A DNA stretch of 48,512 nucleotides. Source: Haplomitrium mnioides (lineage: Eukaryota; Marchantiophyta; Haplomitriopsida; Calobryales). The notes beneath the pieces were generated by a model, which had not been told where the DNA came from, searched no databases, and worked only from the letters and a program-made list of their open reading frames with translations. How positions within the stretch are numbered: position 1 is the stretch's first letter; each line of letters starts with the position of its first letter. The position numbers and the translations under genes are program-made. Shown here one piece after another: positions 11,841 to 22,722 of this stretch. The stretch is from NCBI GenBank assembly GCA_049999725.1, contig JBNGIS010018210.1:1-48512 (forward strand). Direction: 5' to 3'.

Positions 11841-13529
11841 CAATTAAAAAAAAGTATTTTCAAATAGTTCAAACAAACTTTTAAAGCAAAATTGGCAAAG
11901 GAAAAAAAAATACTTACCAACAACTTCTCAAAACTCGAATAGAAAGAGGGCATCTTTGATTTCTCTTCATGAATGGGATATTCCATCCTAGCCTTCTCCC
12001 AAGAGCTGTAGCACAGCTCCCAACAAAAATATTTTACCATAACGGCAAAACTTAATGCCTCTCTAGCTCTCAAGACATTTCTTTGATTTAAAGCTCTTTG
12101 GCTTCCACTCAGTTCAAAATTGAAATTTTAATTTCATCAAGAAGACCCTCAATAGACCTCCAAGGTGTCCACTTCATGTCCTCTATTCTTAGTAAACCTT
12201 TGGCCTTAGGCTTCTAGCCTTTGACAAGGTTCTTCTCCCATATACTAAAAATGCTTCGTTGTAACTCCTTGAGCTTTCCACTTCTAAAAGCCAGTTGGAA
12301 CTCGTTGTCTTGAGAAGTCACTATCTTCTCAAGAGTTGACTTTGGCTTGATCTCCAAAGCCTCCTACTCAAGTATACTTTTTGTAAAAATTTCTAGGATG
12401 ATACCATCCCACTCTCCATAAATCTCTCATGCCCAATACTCGACTTTTTGAATTGATGTCATCTCCAATCGATAGCGTTGGTCATAGTAGTCATCAATTG
12501 CAAATATTTGGACTTTTGTTGGTGTAAGCTCGATATAGAAAACGTAGTAATTGGAGAGCAAAAGCATCAAATTCTTCGCTCCATACTTTGTAATCAGTAG
12601 TTGTCTTGTAGTAGCACTATCATTGTCTCTTGCAATCTTGTAGCAGTACTTGTCAAGATTCTTGATATCAAACTTTGACTTATCTTTCAATCCATATTTT
12701 GTATCCACAACCACAATAAAAAAGGAATGTGCATATTTTTTGGTGAGCACTCTCTGCATTAGATGCTTGACAAAATCTTTATTCAATCGTTTAATCTAGA
12801 ATGGTCTCTAGATGTCCATTCTAGGTTTTGGCAAGTTCATGTTCTCCAACCGGATTGTAATAGCTTCCTCTCGGACTCTGCACCCTTGGATTGTAGACTC
12901 CCTGATTTTATTCTTTTCTTATTCATACATTGTCTAAGTTTCAATCTGCTCCCTCTCGTGAACTGTTTGAACCCCTTTGTGCACGTGCCTCTTTGCTCTT
13001 GATGTTAGTAGGTGCACATGCTCTGGCTCGACATCCTCCTTAGAGTTGCTAGAGGAGGAGGATGATGGTGCTGCCAAACATGAGCTCGGTAGAGATGGCA
13101 ACTAGGCAGACTCCTCTTGAACCAATAGTGGTGGAACTGGCTTTTTCTTTTGCAGAGCCGACTTCTTCTTTTTTGGAGCCTCCACTAAGTCCACTTTCTT
13201 CCTCTTTCTTGCAGCAGACGGTCCACCTGTTGCTGTCGTAGTGAATGTCGCTTCACTTAGATGAGGCACACATTGTGCCGAGTTTAAACCTTGATTTATT
13301 TTCAAAATATTCAAACTAAATGCAAATTTAATGAAGTCTCTCTCCCCTTGCTTTGCGTCTGGATAGCCATTCACAAAGTCTAATAAAAATTGTGAAAACT
13401 ATAGCAAGAAACAAAAATGAGTCAAGGATGTTTTAAAAAATTATAAAAAAGAGTACTCAATTACTGTTCATCATAAATACTTGTCAACATTTCTTCTAAA
13501 AATCCAGAGACACTAACTAGTGTCCTTGC

Positions 13530-13705
13530 GTGCATTGAGTCCAAGTGCGCAACTTGTCCTCATTTCTTGCGCGCTTGTACTCCAGGGTTCATGCATGCAT
13601 GGATCGGGAGTCTATATGAGCTTGGAGCCTAGAATCCATGTTGGCAATAACTCTAGAGTCTATGCATGTATGGACTTCCCATTCTAATGCGCGCATCAAC
13701 GACAA
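13530..13705 (-). repeat. 24-bp palindrome array, intron 1 of methyltransferase copy B
   Basis: Seven or eight decayed 24-bp units (for example GTCTATGCATGTATGGACTT). The equivalent intron of copy E holds a much longer array at 27660-28365. Confidence 0.75.
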
Positions 13706-14375
13706 TATGTAATATAAATATATATTTAATAAAAAAAGGAATTACAAGGTACTACCTTACCACCATTGTAGGCCTTATGTAGATCGTTGGTGAATGGATC
13801 CCTTGGCTTTATTTTGTTGAAGCAAAATTTCTTCGGTGACACTTTGAAAAATACGATCATATTTTTAGACTACATAAGCAACCTAATGTGGGCCCTATGC
13901 CCCTCACAAATCATTGTAGCTTGGACCAAGAGTCCCATATTGACTTTTTCACCTTCACCTTAGAAAAGGTAAAGGTGATGGTTGATGTCTCTAATGGTAC
14001 TACAACAAACTAGCCATTTTTTGGCTAATTTGTGAGGCTCAAGAGTCTTCAACACATCGTCATACCAATAAGGCTTTGGTTGGGTCGGTTTTGGAACATT
14101 GACATGAGATGCCATTTTCTCTAGCGTAGAAAGGAGTGAAAATAAGAGAGAAAAAATGCACGATAAAAAGTTCACAAATAAAAAGAGGCCAAAAAAAGAC
14201 AAATCACAAGAAATAGCGCAAAAAAAAAACTGGAAATTGAACTCGTGACAATGGAAAGAAACTTTCCATTGTTGCTATTTTTATACTTGAATTTTAAAAA
14301 GAAACTCATTTTCCTACCAAAAAATGATTTGTGGAGCTCTTGAGATGTAGGTTTGCACAACAGAAAAAAAATTAG

Positions 14376-14383
14376 TATATAAT
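14376..14383 (-). promoter_or_regulatory. Candidate TATA box, methyltransferase copy B
   Basis: On the minus strand GCATTATATACTAAT lies about 260 bases before the conserved start at 14115. Copy E has GCTTTATATACTAAC in the equivalent place. The flanking 60 bases, including AAAGAAATTGGAAAGATGAA, are conserved between the copies. The box is inferred, with no transcript evidence. Confidence 0.5.
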
Positions 14384-14764
14384 GCATTGATCATTTTCAT
14401 CTTTCCAATTTCTTTTTCATTTCCTTCACAAAAATTTCATTATTTTATTGTTTTGCAAATTTTCTCTAGAAATACATACTTTGAGTATACCAATGTCAAC
14501 TAAAAATATATTTTTAAAATATTTCCTTCAACTTTCTCATTTTTCATTATTATTTTAAATTGTTGGAGTGTTCAAAGGCAAGAAAAGATTAGAATTTCAA
14601 GATTCATGTTCTTAGAAAAGTGTTACTTTTGGCCAGTAGCTAAAGATTGTTTCAAATTGTTATTTTGAGGAGGTAAATGTTGGAATATCTAAAGCGTGAA
14701 GTGTGATGGCAAGTATTTTGGAAAAAAAAATGGCAGTTGTTGAATAAGATTCATCAACAAAAGA

Positions 14765-14945
14765 AGATTGAGCTAGTGAACTCTATGCACGTATAAGCTC
14801 AAGGATTGAACCCTATATGGGCAAAGGACCAAGAAGTAAACCCAATGAGCGCATACGATCAAGGAGTGAACCTAATGTATGCATAAGATCAAGGAGTGAA
14901 CTCAATACGTGAATAGGATCCAAGACTCAACCTTATACACGCAAT
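14765..14945 (+). repeat. 30-bp palindrome array upstream of DUF7869 copy B
   Basis: Six units of 30 bp such as GAACCTAATGTATGCATAAG followed by ATCAAGGAGT. The core (CYTATGYGCGCATARG) is related to the 24-bp array motif. The equivalent minus-strand stretch before copy C is 26455-26580. It probably lies in a 5' intron or leader. Confidence 0.75.
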
Positions 14946-14989
14946 GGATCTTTCTTGTCGATCAAGCAATCAAAGTTTACTATTTCTAG

Positions 14990-15784
14990 TGATTACTCCA
15001 ACATGTCAACAAATAAATGTTCAAGTCAGAATGTTGAGATGGATCTGGAGCTTCTTTGTCATCAACGGATGACAACGGCGACAATCAAGATCCAAATCTG
15101 TATGTTCAAAATACAAAAATCATAGAATCGGATGACTACTTTAATTTTGGAGGTGATATGATATCACCATTGGCACCACTCAAACAATGAGTGAATGGAA
15201 GATTCTATAGAAACCAAAATTGTTTGGAGGAATCTTCAAACAATGGTTTAGAAAATGATTCAAGCAAAGAGTCTCTATCAATTAACATTTCTATGGAGTT
15301 ATCGCCAAGAACACTGATTGTTTTACAAAAAAAATTTCTTTATGCTCGAGATATTGACGAAGATTTTGTTTCAGCATGGTCTAGTTCTTCCACGTCTCAA
15401 GGTGGTCCACATCAATCAACAGAACAAAAATTGTTATTGATGATGCCCAAGATTTTGAAGATAATGCTTTATCTCTGATAACTGGATTCGCATACCGACT
15501 AAATTGACCGGTAAAACATAAGAGTTCTTTGTCTAATCTAAAACCCAAACAGGTAAATACTTTACGTGACAATTCTTTGCCGAAAGTCCATCATGACAAG
15601 AGCTTTATAAAGAAAAAGCTCGATCTGATATCAATTTTAAAATCGAGGATAATTTCATGTTGTTGAAATAATTGTTTATCATTGTGCAAGATAATTTTAT
15701 TTTTAAGTATGAGAGAAAAGTTTTTTTGACAAAGCATGAAGAATTAAGATAGATTGCAATGAGGAATGCCAAGAAAAGACTATG
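14990..15784 (+). pseudogene. DUF7869-type gene, copy B, 5' part
   Basis: The N-terminal coding region shared with copy C (26260 to 25560). It has a Ser/Asn-rich stretch (LEESSNNGLENDSSKESLSI) and then the Cys segment ISCC, a TGA, NNCLSLC. It lies divergently to methyltransferase copy B, with about 0.9 kb between the two starts. It is broken at 15784 by the inner element and continues at 32550 (DVDNWFIM...), then after a chromovirus at 35370. The exact start codon is not clear. Confidence 0.6.
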
Positions 15785-15808
15785 AACAATTGCTACTTTG
15801 AACCATGA
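15785..15808 (+). repeat. Terminal inverted repeat, DUF7869 side, inner element
   Basis: AACAATTGCTACTTTGAACC is the inverted partner of 32526-32549. The next 170 bases match the reverse complement of 38270-38430 at the outer element's DUF7869-side end. Confidence 0.7.
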
Positions 15809-15971
15809 ATAAGCTACTCAAAACATGAACCTTTTTTTCAAAGGAAAAATCGTGATTTTTGAGCTTAGAAAAGAGAGAAAACGAGGTTATTTTAAAAAAA
15901 AAAAAGTATGTGAGTTTTTGAGCTTCATTTTGGGCCATTTTAACAAGGATGATAGAGCAAGAGTCAATTTC

Positions 15972-15976
15972 ATTAT
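15972..15976. other. Target-site duplication ATTAT, left copy
   Basis: ATTAT immediately before TGTCGGCC. The partner is 20141-20145. Aligning both sides to the empty site in 38230-38270 reversed supports insertion here. Confidence 0.8.
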
Positions 15977-16769
15977 TGTCGGCCGGGTGTGTATGAGTTT
16001 TTTCATTTTTTTTGTAAATTCTAAGCTTCTAGCCTAGTTGACTCTTTCAGTTTGTGTTAGCCTGTTGTGTTTTATTGTACTTTATTGTTTTATTGTTGTT
16101 ATTCCATCCTGCACCTATCTTCTCTCCCTCCTCTCCCTTCTCTTCCTTTCCTTTCTGCTTTCCCCAGTGAATATCATGGATCATGCAATGCAAGAGGGAG
16201 CCCTATGGAATCCAAAGGAGTCAGATAAAGAATGCTAGCAAGATGAGCAAAGGGACTCGTAGCAAATCGTGACAGAGGCAGGGCTAACAAGGGTCATCAA
16301 GAGGAAATCAAAGAGAGGTGAGAGGAGAGATCAGAAGAATGGAGCAACAGGAGAATTCGAGGAGAGGAGGGCAAAAATTGAAGGGGATAAATCGAAGAGG
16401 AATTCATGGAGGAGGGAGCCAGCAACATTGAAGAGGAATCATGTGAGGAGGAATTCACGAAAAGAATTATGGGAGATGAAGGCAAGGGGGAGGATAGTCA
16501 GAATACGTGTAGAAGGCCATCACGCGAGTGGATTGGAAGTCGCAGCACTGTGGGGACTTGCCCAGCGGCAACGAATGACGTACAAAGGAGTATGTGGCGA
16601 ATGAAGCCAGGTAGAGAGAAAGCAGCTGGATGAATTTGGAGGATGAGGGCTCGCAGTAGGTCACCTAGTCGAGAAGGAAAGGAAGTACTTCGTAATCGGA
16701 AGTCGGCTGCTACAATCAGACCAGAGGAGGAAGATCTCTGTGAGGAATCAACCCAAAGGAAGAAAGGCC

Positions 16770-17295
16770 CAAGGAGTCAGTGGGGCGCTGCGGAAACGTG
16801 GCGTCCCTGGCGTGCTTCACAGGATTCAACATGTGACGTGGCGGCTCATGAGGGCCCAAAGAGCTTAACTGGGTCACGTCACTCTAAGTGGGGAACCCGG
16901 TTAAGCGGGTTCTAATCCGTCTTCCGACGTGGGGTCTGACGGGTCGTAAGGTATGGGCGAAACGGGGATAAGCAAAGCGGTGATTGATGAAAAGGTGACT
17001 TGTCACCATTCTGTAGTGTGAAGGATTGTTGGGAAGGACAACTACAAGGCTAAACAGGAAGGGCGAAGCGGCAACTCATCACGATTTCAGGCTTACGGGA
17101 GTCCGTGGGGTGCTGCGGAAACGTGGTGTCCCCGACGTACTTCACGGGATTTACGGACACATGGTAGTTCCAAGGAGTCCGCGGACCCTTAGCGGGAAAG
17201 TGGCGGGCCCTGTAGATCTTAACGGGGTTGAGCCTCACTAAATGGAGAGCCCAGTTAAGTGGGTTCCGATCCGTCTTCTGACGTGAGGAGTCCAC
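16770..17295 (+). repeat. 325-bp-period diverged tandem repeat in solo LTR
   Basis: CGCTGCGGAAACGTGGCGTC at 16786 recurs as TGCTGCGGAAACGTGGTGTC at 17111. The following ~180 bases also match loosely, including GGTTAAGCGGGTTCTAATCC against AGTTAAGTGGGTTCCGATCC. Confidence 0.75.
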
Positions 17296-17319
17296 TTAAC
17301 GAGGATCCGTCGTGAAGCC

Positions 17320-17770
17320 CAACTGAAGACCAAGGAAAGAGCGCCAAAAGGACAATTTATCGCGGGTCTGACTAGAGGAGAATAAGTAAAGCTGAAAGGG
17401 TGATGAATCACGAGTTCGGCCAAACAAAGAGCGAGCAATGGTGAAAAGGTGATCTATTGACGTCCGACTAGAAGAACCAAGGAATGTGAAAGAGCGACCT
17501 ATCAACGATCCAGCAAGAGACAAGGAAAGAGCGCCGAAAACGTGATTTATCATGGGTCTAACTAGAGAAGAACCAAGGAAAACCGAAAGGGTGATCTATC
17601 ACGGTTCCAGCTAAAGGAGAACTAGGTGGTGCCGAAGGGGTGATCCATGGACGATATGGCCAGAGGAAGATCAAGGATGGCGAAAAGGCAATCTATTGAC
17701 GATCTGACCGAAAGAGAAAGTAAAGGTGAAAAGGTGATCAATCGACGATCCGGCCAAAAGAAGAAGCAAG
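17320..17770 (+). repeat. ~50-bp degenerate tandem repeats in solo LTR
   Basis: About eight or nine units of a pattern like AAAAGGTGATCTATCGACG, ATCCGGCC, AGAGAAGAACCAAGGA, spaced roughly 50 bp apart. Confidence 0.7.
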
Positions 17771-18050
17771 GGACGAGCAGTCGAAATGACAACCTATCAT
17801 AGATCCAAAAATGACGAGGACAAAAGTTTGAAGGAGTATGGCTGACACTGAAAGTTCGACGGGAAGCATCGTGGAGTCCGCTATAGTTCTTATATCGAGT
17901 AGAAAGATAACTTAAGCGAAGGGAGCATCGGGAGCGTGCAATTCTTATTACGAGCGGGTTTCAAAATAGCAACAACGGTACTGTTCTTACTCGGCGAGGG
18001 AAGGATTTTACGGATTATGTGGCATCCGCGGAAGAGAGGAGGAGTCAGCA

Positions 18051-18250
18051 GGTCAACCACGGGGTCCAATCAAACCAACGGTTCGCTTACCCCTTTGCGG
18101 GGTGGCGTTGGACGGCACGGCTGCGGATGACGTGGCGGTCAGGGGCAGTCTGAGGGGTCCTTCGGGTTATCAACGGGTCAACTGCGGGGTCCAGTCAAAG
18201 TGACGGTCCGCTACCCCTTTGTGGGGCAGTGTCGGATGGCACGACTCGGA
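18051..18250 (+). repeat. 125-bp tandem duplication in solo LTR
   Basis: GGTCAACCACGGGGTCCAAT at 18051 recurs as GGTCAACTGCGGGGTCCAGT at 18176. Similarity continues through CGCTTACCCCTTTGCGGGG / CGCTACCCCTTTGTGGGG. Confidence 0.8.
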
Positions 18251-18284
18251 AGAAGGTCAACTTGGACATGTGGCCACTTGCGGG

Positions 18285-18460
18285 GATTCGTGAGCGACGG
18301 CGGGGGTCCGTGAATGGTTGTGGGAATCCATGAGCGACGACGGGGGTCCGTGAGTGAATGCAAGAACCCGTGAGCGTTTGTGGAAACATGGCAGCTTGCA
18401 GGAACCCGTGAGCATTTGGAAACATGGCAGCATGCGGGAGTCTGCGGGCAATCTTGAGAT
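18285..18460 (+). repeat. Short repeats around GGGGGTCCGTGAGCGA in solo LTR
   Basis: Six to seven copies of a 25-35-bp theme (CGGGGGTCCGTGA, AGGAACCCGTGAGC, GGAAACATGGCAGC). Openness in three minus frames is due to the repeats. Confidence 0.65.
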
Positions 18461-20140
18461 GCGTCGGGTAGCCCATCTGCTGCGTTAATCTGCGAATCCA
18501 CTCCTTTCCAAGCAAATTTCTTCGAATTTCTCTACGCAGAAACCTCTCCGACCAAACTTTGGATATGCGCTCAATGTGCTGCTTTGAAGAAATCGAATCG
18601 GGGCTGCTACGATGTTTGCTAATGCGTCCAGCAGCGAGGCAATTCTAGGTCGAAAATCTGCAATTAAGAGCATTATGGATCAAAAGCAGGGTTCAGCCAA
18701 GCCTTCTCCGAAATTCTCCTCTTCCGATCCTGAAGGCTTCAAGAGACGACAGTTAAACCCGAGCTGGCCGCCATATGTCAGCGAAGACATATGGAAGAAG
18801 CAGCGAGGGAGAGAGGTGAGCATTCCAATCAAGATTCATGTGAGGCGAGTGGACTCGTGCATTAGGACCAGCGGGGGTGGAGGTGGACTAGAGGGGCGCT
18901 GAGAATCATTGAGCGTGGAGCTCTAGAGTCTCAAGCGATCCAGGTGGACTCATCGTTGCGGGTGGACCAGCATTTGGAGGTGGATTGCCACTTGAATTTG
19001 AAGAGAGTTCTTTTGGTCTTGAACTCGTGAGAGGCTGCCAAGGGGGGACCTTGGGGTTGTCTCAGCATTGTTTGTGTAGAAGCATCAATCCTAGGGGTGG
19101 TTGGGGGGGTTTTTGGTCGGAATTCTCAAGTGGAGTCAAGAAAGGAGTGGTTGTGTTAGTGCCCGTGCACTGCAGAGAAGATCCATTCGAAGCTCAAGGT
19201 GGAGTGGGTGGCTAGCAGTCGAGGGGACTGTCTTCCAGAGGTGGAAGTTAAAGAAATCCTCTCCCGAGCCTGAGGAAGTAAATTCAAGGCTTCTCGCGAG
19301 AGAAGTTGAAAAACTGTCTGGATGAGAGTACGGAGGTGAAGAATTTGAGGACGAGTGGAGTTGCCGGAGGAAGTTGAAGGAAAGTTGAGAGAAAAGATTG
19401 GTTCTTGAGAAGTAGGAAGGCTTGAATGTTGGTAGGGCAGGGTGTATGTATAAAATGTGTCTAGTTAGATTTGTGTTTTGTTTGTAGTTCTATGGAGTTC
19501 TTAGTATTTAGAGTACCTGCACTCCATTTGTCAAATCCTGAGGACACCTTGGAAATGGAAAGTCAGAACTAACAACATTATATTGTGATAGCTGGATGCT
19601 GGGACTTGTTTCTCATTTGTAAACATGATGATTGGGTCTAGTTCTTGGCTCCTGAAGTATATTTCAGAATTGACTTAGCAGTATAACCGTCCACCCGTGT
19701 GTGTCTTTGAGAAATGAATGTGAATGAGCAAGGTGGCTACTCAAGCAATTGTTGGTTAGTAGCCAGGACTGTGAGGCCAACAAGAATCACTCAAGGCTTC
19801 TAAGAAGAGGACGCACCAAGAGGCCATTGCAGACGAGGACCAGATGCCCTGTTCTAGCTGCCCATGTCTTCCAAGTGGCACTTTTAGGGGTTAAGGCCTG
19901 AAGAAGGGGTGTGACTTGCATCTAAGGGCATTGGAGAGAAGTGTGACAATAGTTGTGTGCAGGCAGACGTCTTGCTTGGGTGTTGTTGGGTGTTGTGCAG
20001 ACACTCCAGAGTTGGTAAGTAGGAGTTGGGGTCCATTCGGTGCAAAGCCCCTCCCATAAAAGGTCCCGAAACAGTAGTCAACCTTTAAGTAGATGTCAAT
20101 CGATCGGAAAGGAGTTAAGGCTCTGACCACAAGACTGACA

Positions 20141-20145
20141 ATTAT
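20141..20145. other. Target-site duplication ATTAT, right copy
   Basis: Exact match to 15972-15976, directly after the terminal CA of the solo LTR. Confidence 0.8.
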
Positions 20146-20644
20146 GAAAAATCAACATTATTCTAAGCTTTTATAAAAATATTGGAAATCTTGAAATCGA
20201 TGAAAGGTATAGAAATTATGGTAAGTTTTCACAATAAACTTGCATTTCTCATTGATTACAATTGGAAGTGCAAAATTTGCAATACACATCAAAAGAAACT
20301 ATTTTGAAATATGTTTGGTTGCACAAACTCTCTGCGAGCATGGACATGGTGCTATTTGAAACTTATTTTTTGGGAAAAAAATTATAAAACATGAAGAAAA
20401 TGCCCAAGCGGACTATAAGTCAAGGGAATGAGTTTGCAATCATAGACTCAGAAACCAACATAACAAAACATTGCATGTATTCATGAGCTCTATTTTCAAG
20501 TTTAGTCAAGAAAGAAGCTTTCATTTGTAGATGAAAATCCATGCACGCAAAAATTAAAGTGGGCATAAGAAAAAAAGTTTCAGTATTAAAAAATATAATA
20601 GAAATTTAGAGAAACATGTATACAAATGAGTCACATTAAGTATC
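20146..20644 (-). other. DUF7869-side subterminal DNA of the inner element; no gene
   Basis: Colinear with the reverse complement of about 37780-38235: GAAATCGATGAAAGGTATA, GAGTTTGCAATCATAGACTC, AACATGTATACAAATGAGTC. Homology stops at about 20635, just before the terminal repeat of nested copy D. Confidence 0.65.
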
Positions 20645-20668
20645 AAACAGCCGCTACTTTGAACCAAG
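20645..20668 (+). repeat. Terminal inverted repeat, methyltransferase side, copy D
   Basis: AAACAGCCGCTACTTTGAAC followed by CAAGAACCGCTA; the reverse complement of 32505-32549 shows the same order (TAGCGGTTTCTGGTTTAAAG, TAGCAGTTGTTT). Confidence 0.7.
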
Positions 20669-21029
20669 AACCGCTACTGAGTTCCTGTTTCACTTGGCAG
20701 TCAAAATTGTTTTTTCAAAGATTTGTCATTCAAAAACATCAAATTTAAGACTAAAATCTTATTTTTGAAAAAAATTTTGTTTTTTATGAACAAAAAATGC
20801 ATATTTTCTATTTAGATTATATTTCAAATATTTGTTTTAGAAAGAAAACTTAAAAAACAAACATTTTGGTTATTCAGATATTTTGAAAAAACTTGACACT
20901 ATTGTGAATAAATTAAATTCATCAAAAAGGAAATAAAATATATATCTTTTGGTAGAAAAAAACTACAGGAAAACGTAAATGTCCATTCGGGTAAGGACTT
21001 TAAACCTGACTTCGAGCATCGTAGCCAAC

Positions 21030-21312
21030 AAAGTCTATGCAAGCATAGACTCCAAACCAGAACCGTAAAGCCTATGCACGCATAGACTCCGAACAAGAAT
21101 CCTGAATCCTCTGCGTGCTTAGACTCTGAACAAGAACAACAAAACCATGCACGCATGGACTTTCAACTAGAATCCTAGAGCCAAAACACGCCAAACGTCT
21201 AAACAAGAACCCTTTGACCAACGGGTGCAGGGACTCTAAACAACAACCTTATAGCTTAAGCGCGTAGGGAAACCGAACAAGAGCTACAAAACCTTAATGT
21301 GCAAAGACACTA
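21030..21312 (+). repeat. 36-37-bp palindrome array, copy D flank
   Basis: Eight units, each with a core such as GCCTATGCACGCATAGAC followed by TCCGAACAAGAATCCT. Core and spacing match the array at 37380-37625. Confidence 0.75.
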
Positions 21313-22163
21313 AACAATGTGCAAAGACTCCAAATTATTCTAAGATTAGAAATTGAGTTCAAACCATTCTTAGACTATCAAAAAAGTCAACTTATTCTTA
21401 GGAGAAATAAACCGAATCTTGATGAAAAGACTTGTAGTAGATTGAAAGAGCAACAAGATGAAACTTTTGCAAAAAAAGATTTGGAAAAAATAAATTTAAT
21501 TATTGCTGCAAATTGTACAAAGATGTCCTCAGACTCTATCTTCTTTAGGAGGAACTGTCTCATCTAAATCTATAGGCTGAGCATCTGCAGCCACTAGAGA
21601 ATCCTGTCAAGACTTTCCAGTCCCCGATATTACTACAGAGTCACCAGAAGCACATGCAGTACCAAGAGGAACAGGTTCCTTGTGGTATGCAAAAACTATC
21701 TATGACTTAGTCACATTTGATGGCAAGGAAGCCATCTCCAAAACCCTCTGAGGAATATAAATAGACTGACGTCTATCATATTCCACGGCAATGCAATTTT
21801 GCATCAGCTTAAGAGCACATACAAGGCCTGTGCCAGACCCACAGCAGAGATCAAGGATCCAATCTTGCTCTGTTGATAGATGGTCAATAAAAAAGTTGTA
21901 CAAAGCATGCGGTTTTTGATAAACATTCACAAGAGCATCATCTCTTGGATGTTTAAACTTGGCAGAAACTGCAACGCAGCTAAAAACACTCCGCATTGGT
22001 TGCCGAGGAAGTCCGGTTGCAGAAGAAGCTTGCAAGTTGAAATTGCGCATGCTCATCTTTCCTTCCTTTGTCCAGTAGCCCACCATCCAATACTCGTGGG
22101 CATGTGCGATTCTGGGACCACCAAAATGATGTATATTGCTTTTGTCTCTGCAAAAAGATAAAC

Positions 22164-22563
22164 NNNNNNNNNNNNNNNNNNNNNNNNNNNNNNNNNNNNN
22201 NNNNNNNNNNNNNNNNNNNNNNNNNNNNNNNNNNNNNNNNNNNNNNNNNNNNNNNNNNNNNNNNNNNNNNNNNNNNNNNNNNNNNNNNNNNNNNNNNNNN
22301 NNNNNNNNNNNNNNNNNNNNNNNNNNNNNNNNNNNNNNNNNNNNNNNNNNNNNNNNNNNNNNNNNNNNNNNNNNNNNNNNNNNNNNNNNNNNNNNNNNNN
22401 NNNNNNNNNNNNNNNNNNNNNNNNNNNNNNNNNNNNNNNNNNNNNNNNNNNNNNNNNNNNNNNNNNNNNNNNNNNNNNNNNNNNNNNNNNNNNNNNNNNN
22501 NNNNNNNNNNNNNNNNNNNNNNNNNNNNNNNNNNNNNNNNNNNNNNNNNNNNNNNNNNNNNNN
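22164..22563. other. Assembly gap, 400 N
   Basis: The round size suggests a placeholder of unknown true length. It lies in methyltransferase copy D between the palindrome array and the last exon, where the motif IV exon is expected. Confidence 0.98.
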
Positions 22564-22722
22564 GGACATTGAAGTCTAGGCGTACTTGGACTTCGAAGTC
22601 CCTACGTGCAAGAACATTGAAGTCTATGCGCACATGGACATCAACGTTTCTGCGCGCATGAACTTCCAAGTCCATGCGCTCATAGACTTCCAAGTCCAAG
22701 CGCGCTTGGACATCGACATAAA
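22564..22722 (-). repeat. 24-bp palindrome array, intron 2 of copy D
   Basis: Six units remain beside the gap. 22694-22711 (GTCCAAGCGCGCTTGGAC) is a perfect 18-bp palindrome. Others are one or two changes away. Confidence 0.85.

Larger units (their letters stand above)
10985..14115 (-). pseudogene. ParB-DNA methyltransferase gene, copy B, 3' truncated
   Basis: The start at 14115 (MASHVNVPKPTQPKPYWYDD) is conserved in copy E as MAFQVNASRLAQPKPYRYSD. Exon 1 is followed by an intron carrying a palindrome array (13530-13705). Exon 2 (from about 13400) contains a basic run, ARKRKKVDLVEAPKKKK, that looks like a bipartite nuclear localisation signal. A ParB-like domain follows (ORF 12786-12427): YAHSFFIVVVD, DNDSATTRQLL (equivalent to the G-N-H-x-x-A box), YYDQRYRLEMTSIQKVEYW. 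The exon ends at 11918 on a GTAAG donor shared by three copies. A second array intron comes next, then the first methyltransferase exon, where motif IV reads TIAHISYR (near 11060). The final exon with the AdoMet motif is absent; homology stops at about 10985. Numerous stops, many explicable as C-to-T changes. Confidence 0.7.
15977..20140. mobile_element. Solo LTR of 4164 bp, GC-rich; no gene
   Basis: It starts TGTCGGCCGGGTG, ends AAGACTGACA, and is flanked on both sides by ATTAT. Neither end recurs inside, so this is one LTR rather than a full element. It is GC-rich and full of internal repeats (16770-17295, 17320-17770, 18051-18250, 18285-18460). The stretch 18500-20140 shows no repeat or gene I can name. 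The open frames here (for example 16269-16604, 18612-18902) match no family I know. Motifs such as GTTCTTATATCGAG (near 17890) and CGAAGGGGTGATCC (17630) resemble those in 1144-5808, so the two may be related families. Orientation was not determined. Confidence 0.75.

Noticed and set aside
16269-16604. 111-codon charged plus frame
   Set aside because: Arg/Lys/Glu-rich translation of purine-rich LTR DNA; no motif and no counterpart elsewhere.
18195-18515. Three minus frames in GC-rich DNA
   Set aside because: They overlap each other on the same strand over a short tandem repeat inside the solo LTR; GC-rich DNA has few stops.
18612-18902. 96-codon plus frame beginning MFANASSSEA with a plausible exon-like composition
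   Set aside because: Considered as a host exon, but it lies within the TSD-flanked solo LTR and matches nothing I recognise. Kept as unassigned LTR sequence.
21319-21567. 82-codon plus frame (NLDEKTCSRLKEQQDETF)
   Set aside because: Possibly a relic of the DUF7869 C-terminal exon, but alignment to 8918-9127 is not convincing; lies between array and methyltransferase 3' end.
22068-22699. Frames spanning the N gap
   Set aside because: Continuity is only through N; only the real bases after 22147 on minus are supported.
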